Shown here: positions 7,414 to 15,587 of the stretch, piece after piece
Layout: every line of letters starts with the position of its first letter
Position numbering within the stretch: the stretch's first letter is position 1
From: an uncultured Erysipelotrichaceae bacterium
GTDB taxonomy: Bacteria > Bacillota_I > Bacilli_A > Erysipelotrichales > Coprobacillaceae
Length of the DNA: 17,880 nt
NCBI GenBank assembly: GCA_910588075.1
Contig: CAJUOS010000046.1
Span: 1-17,880 of the forward strand
Reading direction: 5' to 3'
Notes under the pieces: model-generated
Told to the model about the DNA's origin: nothing
Database searches by the model: none
The model's input: only the letters and a program-made list of their open reading frames with translations
Program-made: the position numbers and the translations under genes

Positions 7414-9766
7414 ATGGAAAAAAGTGAAAATATTTCCTCGAACGATTCAAGATGTTATGAAAGAGTTTTTTAGAGAATATGATGATAAAGGGACTTTTAG
7501 AATTGGCGATAAAGAATATAGCCAAACATTTGAATATAAAGATATAAGTTTTTCAAAAGCACAATATGATATACAAGAACGCATCTTTCTAAAATGGGTG
7601 GATTTTCTTAATGCTCTATCACCAAAACTTTTTATATCTATTACAAATGCATCACAATCTGTATTGATTGATGATTATAAACAAGATTATTACTTTAATA
7701 ATACAGAGTTTAAAGAATTAAATGATGAATTTAATCAACTGATAGAGGCATCACTTGGGAAAGATTCAATGAAAATTGAGACTAAAAGATATATAACAAT
7801 AACTGTTCAAGCTAAAGATTTTGATGAGGCTGAATCTAAATTAATTAATTTACAACTTGATTTTGAAAAAAAGTTTAACGCACTTTCTAGCAGTTTGAAA
7901 AAATTGGATACAAAGGAAAGATTAGAAGTTATTTACGATTTTTTAAGTGAAGATCCTCATCAACATCTATTTAATCAAGAATGTTCTACAGTAAAACAAT
8001 TAGAAGAACGATTAAAACAGAATAAATGTAATATCTATGATGCTCTATCGCCAAAAGATGGAGCATCTTTTAATAAGTTGCGATATTTTGTAATGAATAA
8101 CAGATATTTCAAGGTTTTATATGTTAGACAACTTCCTACAAGTTTAACTCCAAAATTTTATCATGACTTATCTATGGTTGAAACAGATAAATTAATTACC
8201 ATGAATATTCAATCAGTATCTAATGCTAAAGCTATAAAATTATTAAAGAAAACATTGGGAGGAATAAAAACAAATAGATTAGAAAAAATTAAAAGGGCAA
8301 GTCGCAATGGATATAGATATGAAGATGTGAGAGATGAGGAACTTGAGGAAAGATATAAAGATACACTGCTTTTACAGAGAGATTTAAAAAAGAATAAACA
8401 GAAGATGTTTGTATCAGATATTATTATATGTCTGAAATCAAAAAGTTTAGAGGAATTGGAAGCAAAATATGAGATAATATCTAATATTGCTGCTGAAAAT
8501 TTAGTAGAAGTTGGTAATTTGAATTATATGCAAATTGAGGGAATACAACATGCATTACCATTAGGACATTACTCTATTCCTCTTAAAAGAACATTAACAT
8601 CAGAAGCAACAGCAGTCAATGTTCCATTTAATACCTGTGACCTTTTAGATAAAAGTTCAATCTGGTTTGGAAAAAATTTAGTTACTAAAAATGGAGTTTT
8701 TATAGATCAAAAGAAGATGATTTCGGGAAATACTGCCGTTTTAGCAAGTACTGGTGGTGGGAAGTCGTTCCTTGTTAAAAGTATGTGTGAACAAGTCAAA
8801 CTGAGATATCCAGATGATGAGATTATTATTTGTGATTTCCAAGAAGAATATACTGCAATGGCAGAATATTTAAAGGGACAAGTAATTGATATTTCTTTAG
8901 ATTCAGAAACACATCTTGATCCAATGGATATAAGTCTTGATTTTAATGATAAAGATCCTGTGAAAACAAAAGCTGAATATATGTTGGCATTTTATGAGTC
9001 TATTGTTGGAAATGGACTTGTTTCTGATACAAAAAAATCTATTATAGATAGGTGTGTACAAAATTGTTTTATATCTTTTGAGATGTCTAAATTTAAAGAT
9101 AAATCTTTAAAACCAACATTAATTGATTTGGTTGAAGAATTAAAAAAGCAATCAGAAAAAGAAGCAAAGGAAATTGCATTAATTCTCGAAAGGTATACTA
9201 CTGGTTCATTAGATTTGTTTTCAAAACCTACAAATGTTGATATAAAGAAAAAATTAGTATCATTTTCTTTAAAAGATACACCTAAATCAATTATTAATAC
9301 AGCTTATTTGGTTTTGATGGAACATATTAAAAATAGAGTGGCTAGTAATAATAAAAAAGGTATATGGACATGGATTGTGTTTGATGAAGGACATTATTTA
9401 TTGAGAAATAACTATTCATCACATTATACAAATGAATTATATAAGACTTTAAGAAAACTAGGTGGATTACCTATATTTATTACACAAAATATTAAGTCAG
9501 TTGTAGAAAATCCTGATGGACGAGATATGCTTTCTAATTCGGATCTGATTATTGTTTTAAGGCAAAAAAAGAAAGATTTGGAAGTTATTAAAGATTTATA
9601 TTCAATATCTGAAGAGGAAGCAGATTTTATTTTTAATGGAGATTCAGGACAAGGATTAATTATTGCCAATAAAGACAAAGTTTTGTTTAAAAATGAGATT
9701 CCTAAAGATTATTTTATTTATCAGCTTAATCAAACATCAAAGGATCATCAAAATACTGATATGTAA
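7379..9766 (+). CDS. virB4: VirB4-type conjugation ATPase
   Basis: This 795-residue motor ATPase drives assembly and function of the transfer channel at the inner membrane. The N-terminal half (about 20-420) is the VirB4/TraE-type structural domain. Walker A is ASTGGGKS (456-463), with alanine in place of the usual first glycine. Walker B is WIVFDEGHYLL (665-675), and the sensor-like PIFITQN follows at 698-704. AGGAGG at 7361-7366, inside prgI, lies 12 bases before the ATG. The 35-base overlap with prgI is in a different frame. No other in-frame ATG with a site is nearby. The stop shares one base with the next start. Length is normal for the family. Confidence 0.93.
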   Translation: MKKRSIKKLKNEWKKVKIFPRTIQDVMKEFFREYDDKGTFRIGDKEYSQTFEYKDISFSKAQYDIQERIFLKWVDFLNALSPKLFISITNASQSVLIDDYKQDYYFNNTEFKELNDEFNQLIEASLGKDSMKIETKRYITITVQAKDFDEAESKLINLQLDFEKKFNALSSSLKKLDTKERLEVIYDFLSEDPHQHLFNQECSTVKQLEERLKQNKCNIYDALSPKDGASFNKLRYFVMNNRYFKVLYVRQLPTSLTPKFYHDLSMVETDKLITMNIQSVSNAKAIKLLKKTLGGIKTNRLEKIKRASRNGYRYEDVRDEELEERYKDTLLLQRDLKKNKQKMFVSDIIICLKSKSLEELEAKYEIISNIAAENLVEVGNLNYMQIEGIQHALPLGHYSIPLKRTLTSEATAVNVPFNTCDLLDKSSIWFGKNLVTKNGVFIDQKKMISGNTAVLASTGGGKSFLVKSMCEQVKLRYPDDEIIICDFQEEYTAMAEYLKGQVIDISLDSETHLDPMDISLDFNDKDPVKTKAEYMLAFYESIVGNGLVSDTKKSIIDRCVQNCFISFEMSKFKDKSLKPTLIDLVEELKKQSEKEAKEIALILERYTTGSLDLFSKPTNVDIKKKLVSFSLKDTPKSIINTAYLVLMEHIKNRVASNNKKGIWTWIVFDEGHYLLRNNYSSHYTNELYKTLRKLGGLPIFITQNIKSVVENPDGRDMLSNSDLIIVLRQKKKDLEVIKDLYSISEEEADFIFNGDSGQGLIIANKDKVLFKNEIPKDYFIYQLNQTSKDHQNTDM

Positions 9767-11397
9767 TGGATGAAAAAAGAAAAAAGAGAATAAAAACAGT
9801 TGTAGAAGATACAGCGTTGTTTGCACTTTTAAAAGAAGATAAAAATAGTGAAAAATCTTTTGAAGATGAGGAGTTAGAGGTTTTAGAACAAACTAATGAA
9901 ACAGACTCAGAAGATAGGAATGATTTTTTAGGAACAAATGAAAAAATAACTATTGATCAAAAAACAATAAAAAGTTCTCAAAAAGGAACATCTATCAAAA
10001 CGTTGATAAGTAATAATGATTATGATGATTTATATTATTTGAATGAAAATTTAGATGATGATATTTTATTAGATGAAGATGAACTTTTAGAAGAAATAGA
10101 TCAATTTGATAGTGATGAAGTAGAAGATATTGTAAATTTAACAAGTAATCATGGGAAAAATATACTCAAGAAAAGTACACATGTTATTGGAAAGACAACG
10201 GTTTTTGTAAATAGAACAACAAGAACAGTGCGAAGACTACAGGAGGGAGAGTATACAACAGATCCTAATCAATTGTTGAAATCGATGGGTAAAACAGCAA
10301 TTGCTCCAGTTAAAAGAAAAGTTAGAAACACAGTTATAAAAAAGACGAAAAAACTTATATTTCGTAATCCTATAGCAAGAAAGATTAATGGGTTTATAAA
10401 ACGTCTTATAAAAGTAATTGTTAAACAAATTGTTTCTTTATTAAGTATTTTATTTATTGTTTCTCTTCCTGTAGTTATTGTAATTACATTAATATTATCA
10501 ATATTTGGTATGGGCGGATATGATCAATCAGTCATTACGTCATATGAAAATTATATGATGGAGATAAATGAAAAAAATAAAGATAGAGTGGATGATTATA
10601 AAAGCGATAATATATTTGCAGAAATATATAGTTCACAAGGAAATGAATATGGATCTGTAAATTGGAGGGCAGTTATATCTTGTATACAGATTTTATATGG
10701 TGATAATTTATCTTTTTCATCCAAAGAAAAAATATTTTTAAAAAAACTTGAGCTTTCTAATTTGTATGAAAGATATGAAGAGTCAGAAGAAATAAAAATT
10801 ACTGTTAATGATGATGATGAGCAAGTCAAAGTTAAGGTTAGAGTATTAACAATAGTTAATCCAGGTATTGATGAATATATAAATTTTTTAAAATCAAATT
10901 ATAATATCAGTGATTTAGATGAAAAAGCAATTAAAACATTATATGTTTCTCCAAATCTTATGGATGCTTTTTCACCAGAAATTTCTGGAAAGTATGGAGG
11001 AGGAAAAGTATTTGATGATGAAAAAATACAATTATTGTTTCAAGAGGCAGAAAAATATTTAGGACGACCTTATGTGTGGGGCGGGTCTTCTCCTAGTACT
11101 GGGTTTGATTGCAGTGGATTTGTTTGTTATGTATATACAAAAACAAAAACTTATAATTTACCTAGAACAACAGCTCAAAGGATATATAATCAATGTGTAC
11201 CTATAACTGAAACTGAGGCAAAACCAGGCGATTTAATCTTTTTTAAAGGAACTTATGAATCAAGTAATACTGTTACACACATCGGTATTTATGCAGGTGA
11301 TGGGCTTATGTTACATTGTGGGGATCCTATTCAATATGCAAGTTATAAGACAAATTATTGGCAAAAACATTTTTATTCATTTGGAAGATTAAAATAA
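9766..11397 (+). CDS. Membrane-anchored NlpC/P60 peptidoglycan hydrolase (VirB1/CwlT role)
   Basis: This 543-residue protein would open the cell wall for the channel. Residues 1-125 are strongly acidic (DEDELLEE at 104-111) and 131-215 are basic; both precede the single membrane segment (221-247), so they should be cytoplasmic. The outside part begins near 250. It has a middle region (285-400) in which I see no clear lysozyme-type domain. An NlpC/P60 domain follows at about 418-543, with FDCSGF (Cys449), THIGIY (His505) and MLHCG (His517). Start and virB4 stop share a base (TAATG), and there is no strong separate ribosome binding site. It closes the transfer operon. The enzyme class is firm; substrate detail is family knowledge. 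Confidence 0.9.
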   Translation: MDEKRKKRIKTVVEDTALFALLKEDKNSEKSFEDEELEVLEQTNETDSEDRNDFLGTNEKITIDQKTIKSSQKGTSIKTLISNNDYDDLYYLNENLDDDILLDEDELLEEIDQFDSDEVEDIVNLTSNHGKNILKKSTHVIGKTTVFVNRTTRTVRRLQEGEYTTDPNQLLKSMGKTAIAPVKRKVRNTVIKKTKKLIFRNPIARKINGFIKRLIKVIVKQIVSLLSILFIVSLPVVIVITLILSIFGMGGYDQSVITSYENYMMEINEKNKDRVDDYKSDNIFAEIYSSQGNEYGSVNWRAVISCIQILYGDNLSFSSKEKIFLKKLELSNLYERYEESEEIKITVNDDDEQVKVKVRVLTIVNPGIDEYINFLKSNYNISDLDEKAIKTLYVSPNLMDAFSPEISGKYGGGKVFDDEKIQLLFQEAEKYLGRPYVWGGSSPSTGFDCSGFVCYVYTKTKTYNLPRTTAQRIYNQCVPITETEAKPGDLIFFKGTYESSNTVTHIGIYAGDGLMLHCGDPIQYASYKTNYWQKHFYSFGRLK

Positions 11398-11408
11398 TGA
11401 AAAATTAT

Positions 11409-11437
11409 CTTCCATATTAAATTATTTATGATATAAT
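11409..11437 (+). promoter_or_regulatory. Extended -10 promoter for the ardC region
   Basis: TATAAT (11432-11437) is a perfect -10 preceded by TG one base away (TGATATAAT), an extended -10. CTTCCA (11409-11414), 17 bases upstream, is a poor -35 (3 of 6 matches), which extended -10 promoters tolerate. Transcription should start near 11444, just before the attenuator-like hairpin. Confidence 0.65.
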
Positions 11438-11445
11438 GAGGGAGC

Positions 11446-11495
11446 AGAAGATGAATGGCTCACACATCCACAAAGAGTCTCATCTTTTTTGTTTT
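11446..11495 (+). terminator. Attenuator-like hairpin in the ardC leader
   Basis: AGAAGATGA (11446-11454) pairs with TCATCTTTT (11480-11488). After a two-base bulge, GGCTC (11457-11461) pairs with GAGTC (11475-11479), each helix with one G-T wobble, around a 13-base loop. T6-G-T4 follows. A transcript from the promoter just upstream would meet this stop signal after about 45 bases, so it looks like a conditional terminator or the end of a very short RNA. Confidence 0.6.
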
Positions 11496-11522
11496 CCCTT
11501 GAATATGAAGGAGAAAACTATT

Positions 11523-11609
11523 ATGGAAAAATATATTATTTTTATTGATGAAAATACAATGACTTTTGATGAATTGGAGGATCTATACAATGAATCAAAA
11601 GATGATTGA
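11523..11609 (+). CDS. Small leader ORF overlapping the ardC start
   Basis: An ATG with AAGGAG nine bases upstream (11508-11513) opens a 28-codon frame ending in DELEDLYNESKDD. The same frame is open back to ATGs at 11451 and 11436, so a 52-residue form from 11451 is possible, but that ATG lies inside the hairpin stem. The frame contains the ardC ribosome binding site and ends 20 bases inside ardC, a layout typical of translational coupling. The peptide is acidic and unrecognised; the frame could act only through being translated. Confidence 0.45.
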   Translation: MEKYIIFIDENTMTFDELEDLYNESKDD

Positions 11610-12594
11610 ATTTAGACGTGAACTTGCTAAACAGTTTATTGAAGTGTTAGAGAGTAAACCATTAACATGGACTAAGGATTGGATTGAAACAAACAGAAAT
11701 AAAGCATATAATGCTAAAACAAAGAAGAGTTATAGAGGTATTAACTCTTTTTTATTATCTATTGTAAGTATGCAAAGAGGATATACAGATCCTAGATTTG
11801 CAACATTTAACCAAATTAAAAGTATGGGATTGAGTCTTGAAAATGCGAAAGGAAAAGGTATTAGAATAGAATATTGGATGCCTCGTCATATTTTGACTAA
11901 AGAAATTATAACGTGGAGTGCATATAATCAATTAACACTAGAAGAAAAAGCAGAATATATGTTACTACCTAAATATAGTGTTGTATTTAATGCAGCACAT
12001 ATTAAAGGATTAGAACCATTACCACAAAAAGAAGTTAATATTATTGACGAATTTCAAATGAAAGAATATTTTGAAAAATTAATCAAAAATATGCACATAT
12101 CAGTATTTGAGAAAGGCAATGATGCTTATTATAACATTATAAAGGATCATATTATGATTCCTAAAAAAACACATTTCAAATCACAATATTCATTTTATTC
12201 AACACTTGCTCATGAATTATCTCATGCAACACTTCATCCATCTAGAATGAATAGAAAGCACGATAACTATTCTATTGAAGAACTGAGAGCAGAAATAGCA
12301 TCTTGTATTTTTTGTGCTGAAAATGGATTAGAACTAGATGAAGAACATATGGAAAATCATAAAGCATATATTCAAGATTGGATTTCAAATATTAAAGAAA
12401 AGCCTACTATATTAATAGAATCTATTAAAGATGCAGAAAAAATTGTCAATTATTTAGAGTACCAGGCAGAGTTAATCAGTAAAAAAGATTATGAAGAACT
12501 AGATGAACAAGTTCTTATTATAGAAGAAAATAATAAAGAACGTCCTCTTGAAATTCAGAAAAATGAAACTTTTGAATATGAAAAAAATTTTTAG
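11590..12594 (+). CDS. ardC: ArdC-type antirestriction protein with zincin domain
   Basis: This 334-residue cytoplasmic protein is of a kind often carried in the leading part of conjugative elements, where it protects incoming DNA from host nucleases. Residues 1-145 fit the ArdC N-terminal single-strand DNA-binding domain, with PLTWTKDW (24-31), YRGINSFLL (48-56) and YWMPRH (95-100). The C-terminal half carries the metallopeptidase motif HELSH (208-212), with a likely third metal ligand in EELRAE (230-235), so the active site looks intact. I chose ATG 11590 because GGAGG (11576-11580) lies nine bases before it; upstream TTG 11566 and ATG 11569 have no proper site. The last 35 residues are charged and variable. 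The family is firm; activity against a given restriction enzyme is unknown. Confidence 0.86.
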   Translation: MNQKMIEFRRELAKQFIEVLESKPLTWTKDWIETNRNKAYNAKTKKSYRGINSFLLSIVSMQRGYTDPRFATFNQIKSMGLSLENAKGKGIRIEYWMPRHILTKEIITWSAYNQLTLEEKAEYMLLPKYSVVFNAAHIKGLEPLPQKEVNIIDEFQMKEYFEKLIKNMHISVFEKGNDAYYNIIKDHIMIPKKTHFKSQYSFYSTLAHELSHATLHPSRMNRKHDNYSIEELRAEIASCIFCAENGLELDEEHMENHKAYIQDWISNIKEKPTILIESIKDAEKIVNYLEYQAELISKKDYEELDEQVLIIEENNKERPLEIQKNETFEYEKNF

Positions 12595-12602
12595 GAATAT
12601 TC

Positions 12603-13571
12603 ATGGATAATATGAAAAAGCAATCATTAGATGAATTTTTATCTGAAAGAGGGTTAAGTTCACCAATAAGTGAATTTTTGACAGATAAACTAAAAGGTAA
12701 CAGACAGTTAAAAACTATACAAGGTGAAAATAGATTTTATAAAGAAGCTACTATTGCTCGTGAAGAATATCATTCAAAAAGGGAAGTAGCCATTGATGAA
12801 TATAAACGTTTGGTTAAGGATGGAAAAATAATACCTAAAACAAGAATAGAGATAAGTCTAGATATTGCTAAAGGATTTTATGAAAATGATAGTGTGCAAG
12901 CCGCTAGAAGAATGTGCCTTAAGCGAAATAAAAATTGGTTATCTGGTAAAGAGTTAATTATAGATAAGGAGAAGATAAATATGTTACAAATGACACATAA
13001 TGAATTTCATGAATATCAAGAAAAATTAGCAAGCAAAATTTGGAATCAAGAGTTAGAATATAATGTTACTGATTTTATTAATGATACTAAAAAAGTACAT
13101 GTTATTGATTATGATTTAGATAAATACAATATACCTGGTGAAATTAAAATACTGATTAATGAATATATGAAAACAAATGAAGTTTATGAAAATCATGAAA
13201 CTTTTTTTGGACGTATTGATTTGGATAATACTCATTATATGGCAAAATTATTTCATTGTGAATATGGTATACCATTTGGATATGCAGGATATTACAGAAA
13301 TAATGATTACATGATAATTATCAGTTATGCTGAAGGTGACTTTAATGTATCTTTATATACTGATAAAAAAGAATATAATAATGCTGTTATTAAAACACAC
13401 AATTTTTATGAAACTGAAAAGTTTTATGAAAAAAATGGAAATGTTTGGACAAAGAGTGAGTTAAATAGTATAGAACATAAAAATATATTAGTAGATAAAT
13501 CATTACAAATTAACAACTCAAAAGAAAGCAGCAATAAAAAATCTTGTGAATTAGAAAAAAACATTTTTTAA
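12603..13571 (+). CDS. Unrecognised 322-residue protein
   Basis: I do not recognise this protein. The N-terminal 125 residues are helical and charged, rich in K, R and E, with KQSLDEFLSERGL near the start. Residues 130-165 look like a helical linker. Residues 175-290 are rich in aromatic residues and probably alternate strands and helices (HCEYGIPFGYAGYYRNND, then YMIIISYAEGDFNVSLYTD). The last 30 residues are low-complexity and polar. There is no signal peptide or membrane segment, so it should be cytoplasmic. It lies eight bases after ardC with a weak AGGA site overlapping the ardC stop, so it shares the ardC transcript and perhaps an establishment or anti-defence role. That role is inferred from position only. 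Confidence 0.7.
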   Translation: MDNMKKQSLDEFLSERGLSSPISEFLTDKLKGNRQLKTIQGENRFYKEATIAREEYHSKREVAIDEYKRLVKDGKIIPKTRIEISLDIAKGFYENDSVQAARRMCLKRNKNWLSGKELIIDKEKINMLQMTHNEFHEYQEKLASKIWNQELEYNVTDFINDTKKVHVIDYDLDKYNIPGEIKILINEYMKTNEVYENHETFFGRIDLDNTHYMAKLFHCEYGIPFGYAGYYRNNDYMIIISYAEGDFNVSLYTDKKEYNNAVIKTHNFYETEKFYEKNGNVWTKSELNSIEHKNILVDKSLQINNSKESSNKKSCELEKNIF

Positions 13572-13576
13572 TAAAA

Positions 13577-13606
13577 TTGTTGATATTACGTAAAATGTGT
13601 TATACT
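13577..13606 (+). promoter_or_regulatory. Promoter for the two-gene nucleotidyltransferase module
   Basis: TATACT (13601-13606) is a 5-of-6 -10 with the extended TG one base upstream (TGTTATACT). TTGTTG (13577-13582) stands 18 bases upstream as a modest -35; TTGATA at 13580 is a better hexamer but only 15 bases away. Transcription would start near 13613 and give the next gene a leader of about 18 bases carrying its ribosome binding site. Confidence 0.6.
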
Positions 13607-13630
13607 TATATTAGAAAGAGGGTGGAAATA

Positions 13631-13999
13631 GTGAATGACTTTGAATTGTTTAAGAGTAATGTATGTCAAATACTTAAGAATAAAAGTGCTAATCAATTTA
13701 TCAATAAGATTGTAACTGAAAAGATGGTTGAAAGATACTTTGATCAAGGTGATTATAAAAAATCATTCTATTTAGTCGCGTTGGTAGATTACTTATGTAG
13801 AAGAGATAATATTAAAGTAGTAAGCTCTTATGATAAATACAGATCATATAAACTAAAGGATATTCTTTTTCCATCAAGTGTTGAACTTCTTAGTCAAATA
13901 TTAAAAAATGATACATTAAAGAAAGATGCCTTAAACAATGCTATTCCTGAATTTTTACATTTTAATATTGTTGAAGGAGAGATAGAAAATGTCTATTGA
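13631..13999 (+). CDS. Small unrecognised partner of the nucleotidyltransferase (possible antitoxin)
   Basis: This 122-residue cytoplasmic protein begins at GTG 13631. A purine-rich site (AGAGGGTGG) lies just upstream, and the promoter for this unit overlaps any longer version of the frame. It is mainly helical. Its middle holds SFYLVALVDYLCRRDNIKV, and its end holds IPEFLHFNIVEGEIENVY. I see no helix-turn-helix motif. It overlaps the following nucleotidyltransferase gene by 11 bases and is cotranscribed with it, the usual order for antitoxin before toxin. That function is an inference from layout. An accessory subunit of the enzyme is the main alternative. Confidence 0.7.
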   Translation: MNDFELFKSNVCQILKNKSANQFINKIVTEKMVERYFDQGDYKKSFYLVALVDYLCRRDNIKVVSSYDKYRSYKLKDILFPSSVELLSQILKNDTLKKDALNNAIPEFLHFNIVEGEIENVY

Positions 14000-14684
14000 T
14001 AAGGTTTTAGATAAAGAAGATATAGAATTTTATTTAAAGGAACTAGCTAAAAACATTAGAAAGATAAATGGGAAGTATCCACCAACAGAAATTATTATTG
14101 TCGGTGGAGCTTCTATTCTTTTAAATTATAATTTTAGACAAGCAACTCAAGATATAGATGCTTTTAATTCTACAAGTGAATCTGGTATAAAAAGAGCAAT
14201 TAATGCAGTTACAGATAAATATAATTTGGAAAATGATTGGATAAACTCTGATTTTATATATACAAATTCATATACACCAAGATTAAGAGAATTTTCAAAA
14301 TTTTATAAACAATACTCAAATTGTGTATCTGTTTATACAGTTAAGGATGAATATCTTATTGCTATGAAAATTGTATCTGCTAGACTTTATAAAAATGATC
14401 TGAGCGACATTGTGGGAATATTACTAGATTCAAAAAATCATATTACGTATGAATCTATAGATAAGGCAATGAATGATTTATATGATGGATGGAGTAGAAC
14501 AAATGTTGAGATAGTTGAAATGGTTAAGAATTTATTATCTATGAATAGAAATGAGCTTAATGAAATATATTCACATTTTATTGAGGAACAAAATAAAAAT
14601 AAAGATATATTAACGAGGAATTCGATCAATGGAAGTATAAATTCTAAAGAACAAGATGAAGTCGATTATGAATTGACAAAATGA
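13989..14684 (+). CDS. Nucleotidyltransferase-fold protein (DUF6036/AbiEii-like), candidate toxin
   Basis: This 231-residue protein has the polymerase-beta-type nucleotidyltransferase signature. IIIVGGASILLNY (35-47) supplies the GG-x pair, and ATQDIDAF (52-59) supplies the D-x-D metal ligands D55 and D57. A later stretch, LIAMKIVSARLYKNDLSDIVGILL (123-146), matches the helix that in AbiEii, MNT and DUF6036 proteins carries a lysine and an acidic pair (K127, D137, D140). Members of this fold move a nucleotide onto tRNA, protein or a small molecule, and several act as toxins. AAGGAG (13974-13979) sets ATG 13989, inside the partner gene. A strong terminator lies nine bases after the stop. The residues past 200 are a polar tail. 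The fold is confident; toxin activity and substrate are not shown. Confidence 0.75.
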   Translation: MSIDKVLDKEDIEFYLKELAKNIRKINGKYPPTEIIIVGGASILLNYNFRQATQDIDAFNSTSESGIKRAINAVTDKYNLENDWINSDFIYTNSYTPRLREFSKFYKQYSNCVSVYTVKDEYLIAMKIVSARLYKNDLSDIVGILLDSKNHITYESIDKAMNDLYDGWSRTNVEIVEMVKNLLSMNRNELNEIYSHFIEEQNKNKDILTRNSINGSINSKEQDEVDYELTK

Positions 14685-14692
14685 TATACAGT

Positions 14693-14728
14693 AAAGTTCA
14701 ATTATTATTAATTGAGCTTTTTTATTTT
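14693..14728 (+). terminator. Intrinsic terminator after the nucleotidyltransferase gene
   Basis: AAAGTTCAATTA (14693-14704) pairs with TAATTGAGCTTT (14709-14720), 12 pairs with one G-T wobble, around a TTAT loop. T6-A-T4 follows. This is a strong rho-independent terminator. It closes the unit that begins with the promoter at 13577. The ribosome binding site of the next gene starts one base later. Confidence 0.85.
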
Positions 14729-14742
14729 AAAGGAGAATAAAA

Positions 14743-15576
14743 ATGAATGATTCAAATGATTTATTATATAAAAAACAATTACAAGAGTATATGAAAAAAT
14801 TGCAATCTGTTTGTAAAGATAGAATACCAGATAGAACAAATGAGTTTTATCAAAATATTTTAGCAACTTGTGATCATGCTTACATAGCAGATGATGGAAG
14901 TGTAGATAGGGATACTATACTTAATCATATTATTGACTCATATATAAATAATAAAGTTTGTATGAAGGCAATTTATGAAATCAGTAAATATAAATTGTTA
15001 GAAGATGTTTATGAGCATAATACGAGAAATATGCAAACATTAACAAGAGAAATTATCAGAGAAAATGGCATTAGTATTATAAATATGGATGAATATAACA
15101 AAATGATTGATGATTATGACTTATACAATCCAGGATTATATTTATGTATTGATGAAAAGGAAGTTGTTGCAGTGGACCATCAAGGTTCTGAAGTGTTTAC
15201 AGAATCATTAAATACAATTGATGAAGCTATTGCATATTTAAAGATATATGATTCAGAATATAATTATGAAGCATCTTTTTTGACAAAAAGTGATAATTAT
15301 TATTTACAAGAGGCATTAGAAGATAATGGATATTTTCTTGGGAAAGAAGAAGTTATTAGAAGACAGATGATAGATCCTTTATATGATGAACTTAATGTAT
15401 ATGATATTAAAGAGTTCGGTGTAAGTAAGTCCGATTTACAAAGAATGTCATTGAAAGAATTAGAAGATATATCACAGAAGGTAGATATTATTAGAAAAAC
15501 ATTAGTAGAAATCAGTGAAAAAATTTTAAATAATAATATTTCAAAAAATGAATTTGAAATAAAAAAAGAGATGTAA
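14743..15576 (+). CDS. Unrecognised 277-residue protein
   Basis: I do not recognise this protein. Residues 1-110 are helical and charged. Residues 122-165 look like a small alpha/beta unit (YLCIDEKEVVAVDHQGSEVF, then TIDEAIAYLK), a strand-strand-helix pattern seen in several accessory domains of conjugative elements. The C-terminal third is helical, with LQRMSLKELEDISQK near 226-240. There is no signal peptide or membrane segment. AAAGGAG (14729-14735) sits seven bases before the ATG. The gene begins right after a terminator with no clear promoter between, so it depends on read-through or on a promoter I cannot see. It probably forms an operon with the next two genes. Confidence 0.7.
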   Translation: MNDSNDLLYKKQLQEYMKKLQSVCKDRIPDRTNEFYQNILATCDHAYIADDGSVDRDTILNHIIDSYINNKVCMKAIYEISKYKLLEDVYEHNTRNMQTLTREIIRENGISIINMDEYNKMIDDYDLYNPGLYLCIDEKEVVAVDHQGSEVFTESLNTIDEAIAYLKIYDSEYNYEASFLTKSDNYYLQEALEDNGYFLGKEEVIRRQMIDPLYDELNVYDIKEFGVSKSDLQRMSLKELEDISQKVDIIRKTLVEISEKILNNNISKNEFEIKKEM

Positions 15577-15587
15577 AGGAGAAGAAA

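Noticed and set aside
11566..11589. TTG 11566 or ATG 11569 as the ardC start
   Set aside because: The GGAGG lies downstream of both and is ideally spaced for ATG 11590.
12560..12603. Terminator at the end of ardC
   Set aside because: There is a T-run but no stem of useful length, and the next gene follows after eight bases.
13577..13630. Longer TTG start for the 122-residue protein
   Set aside because: This stretch carries the promoter and has no ribosome binding site before the TTG; GTG 13631 has one.
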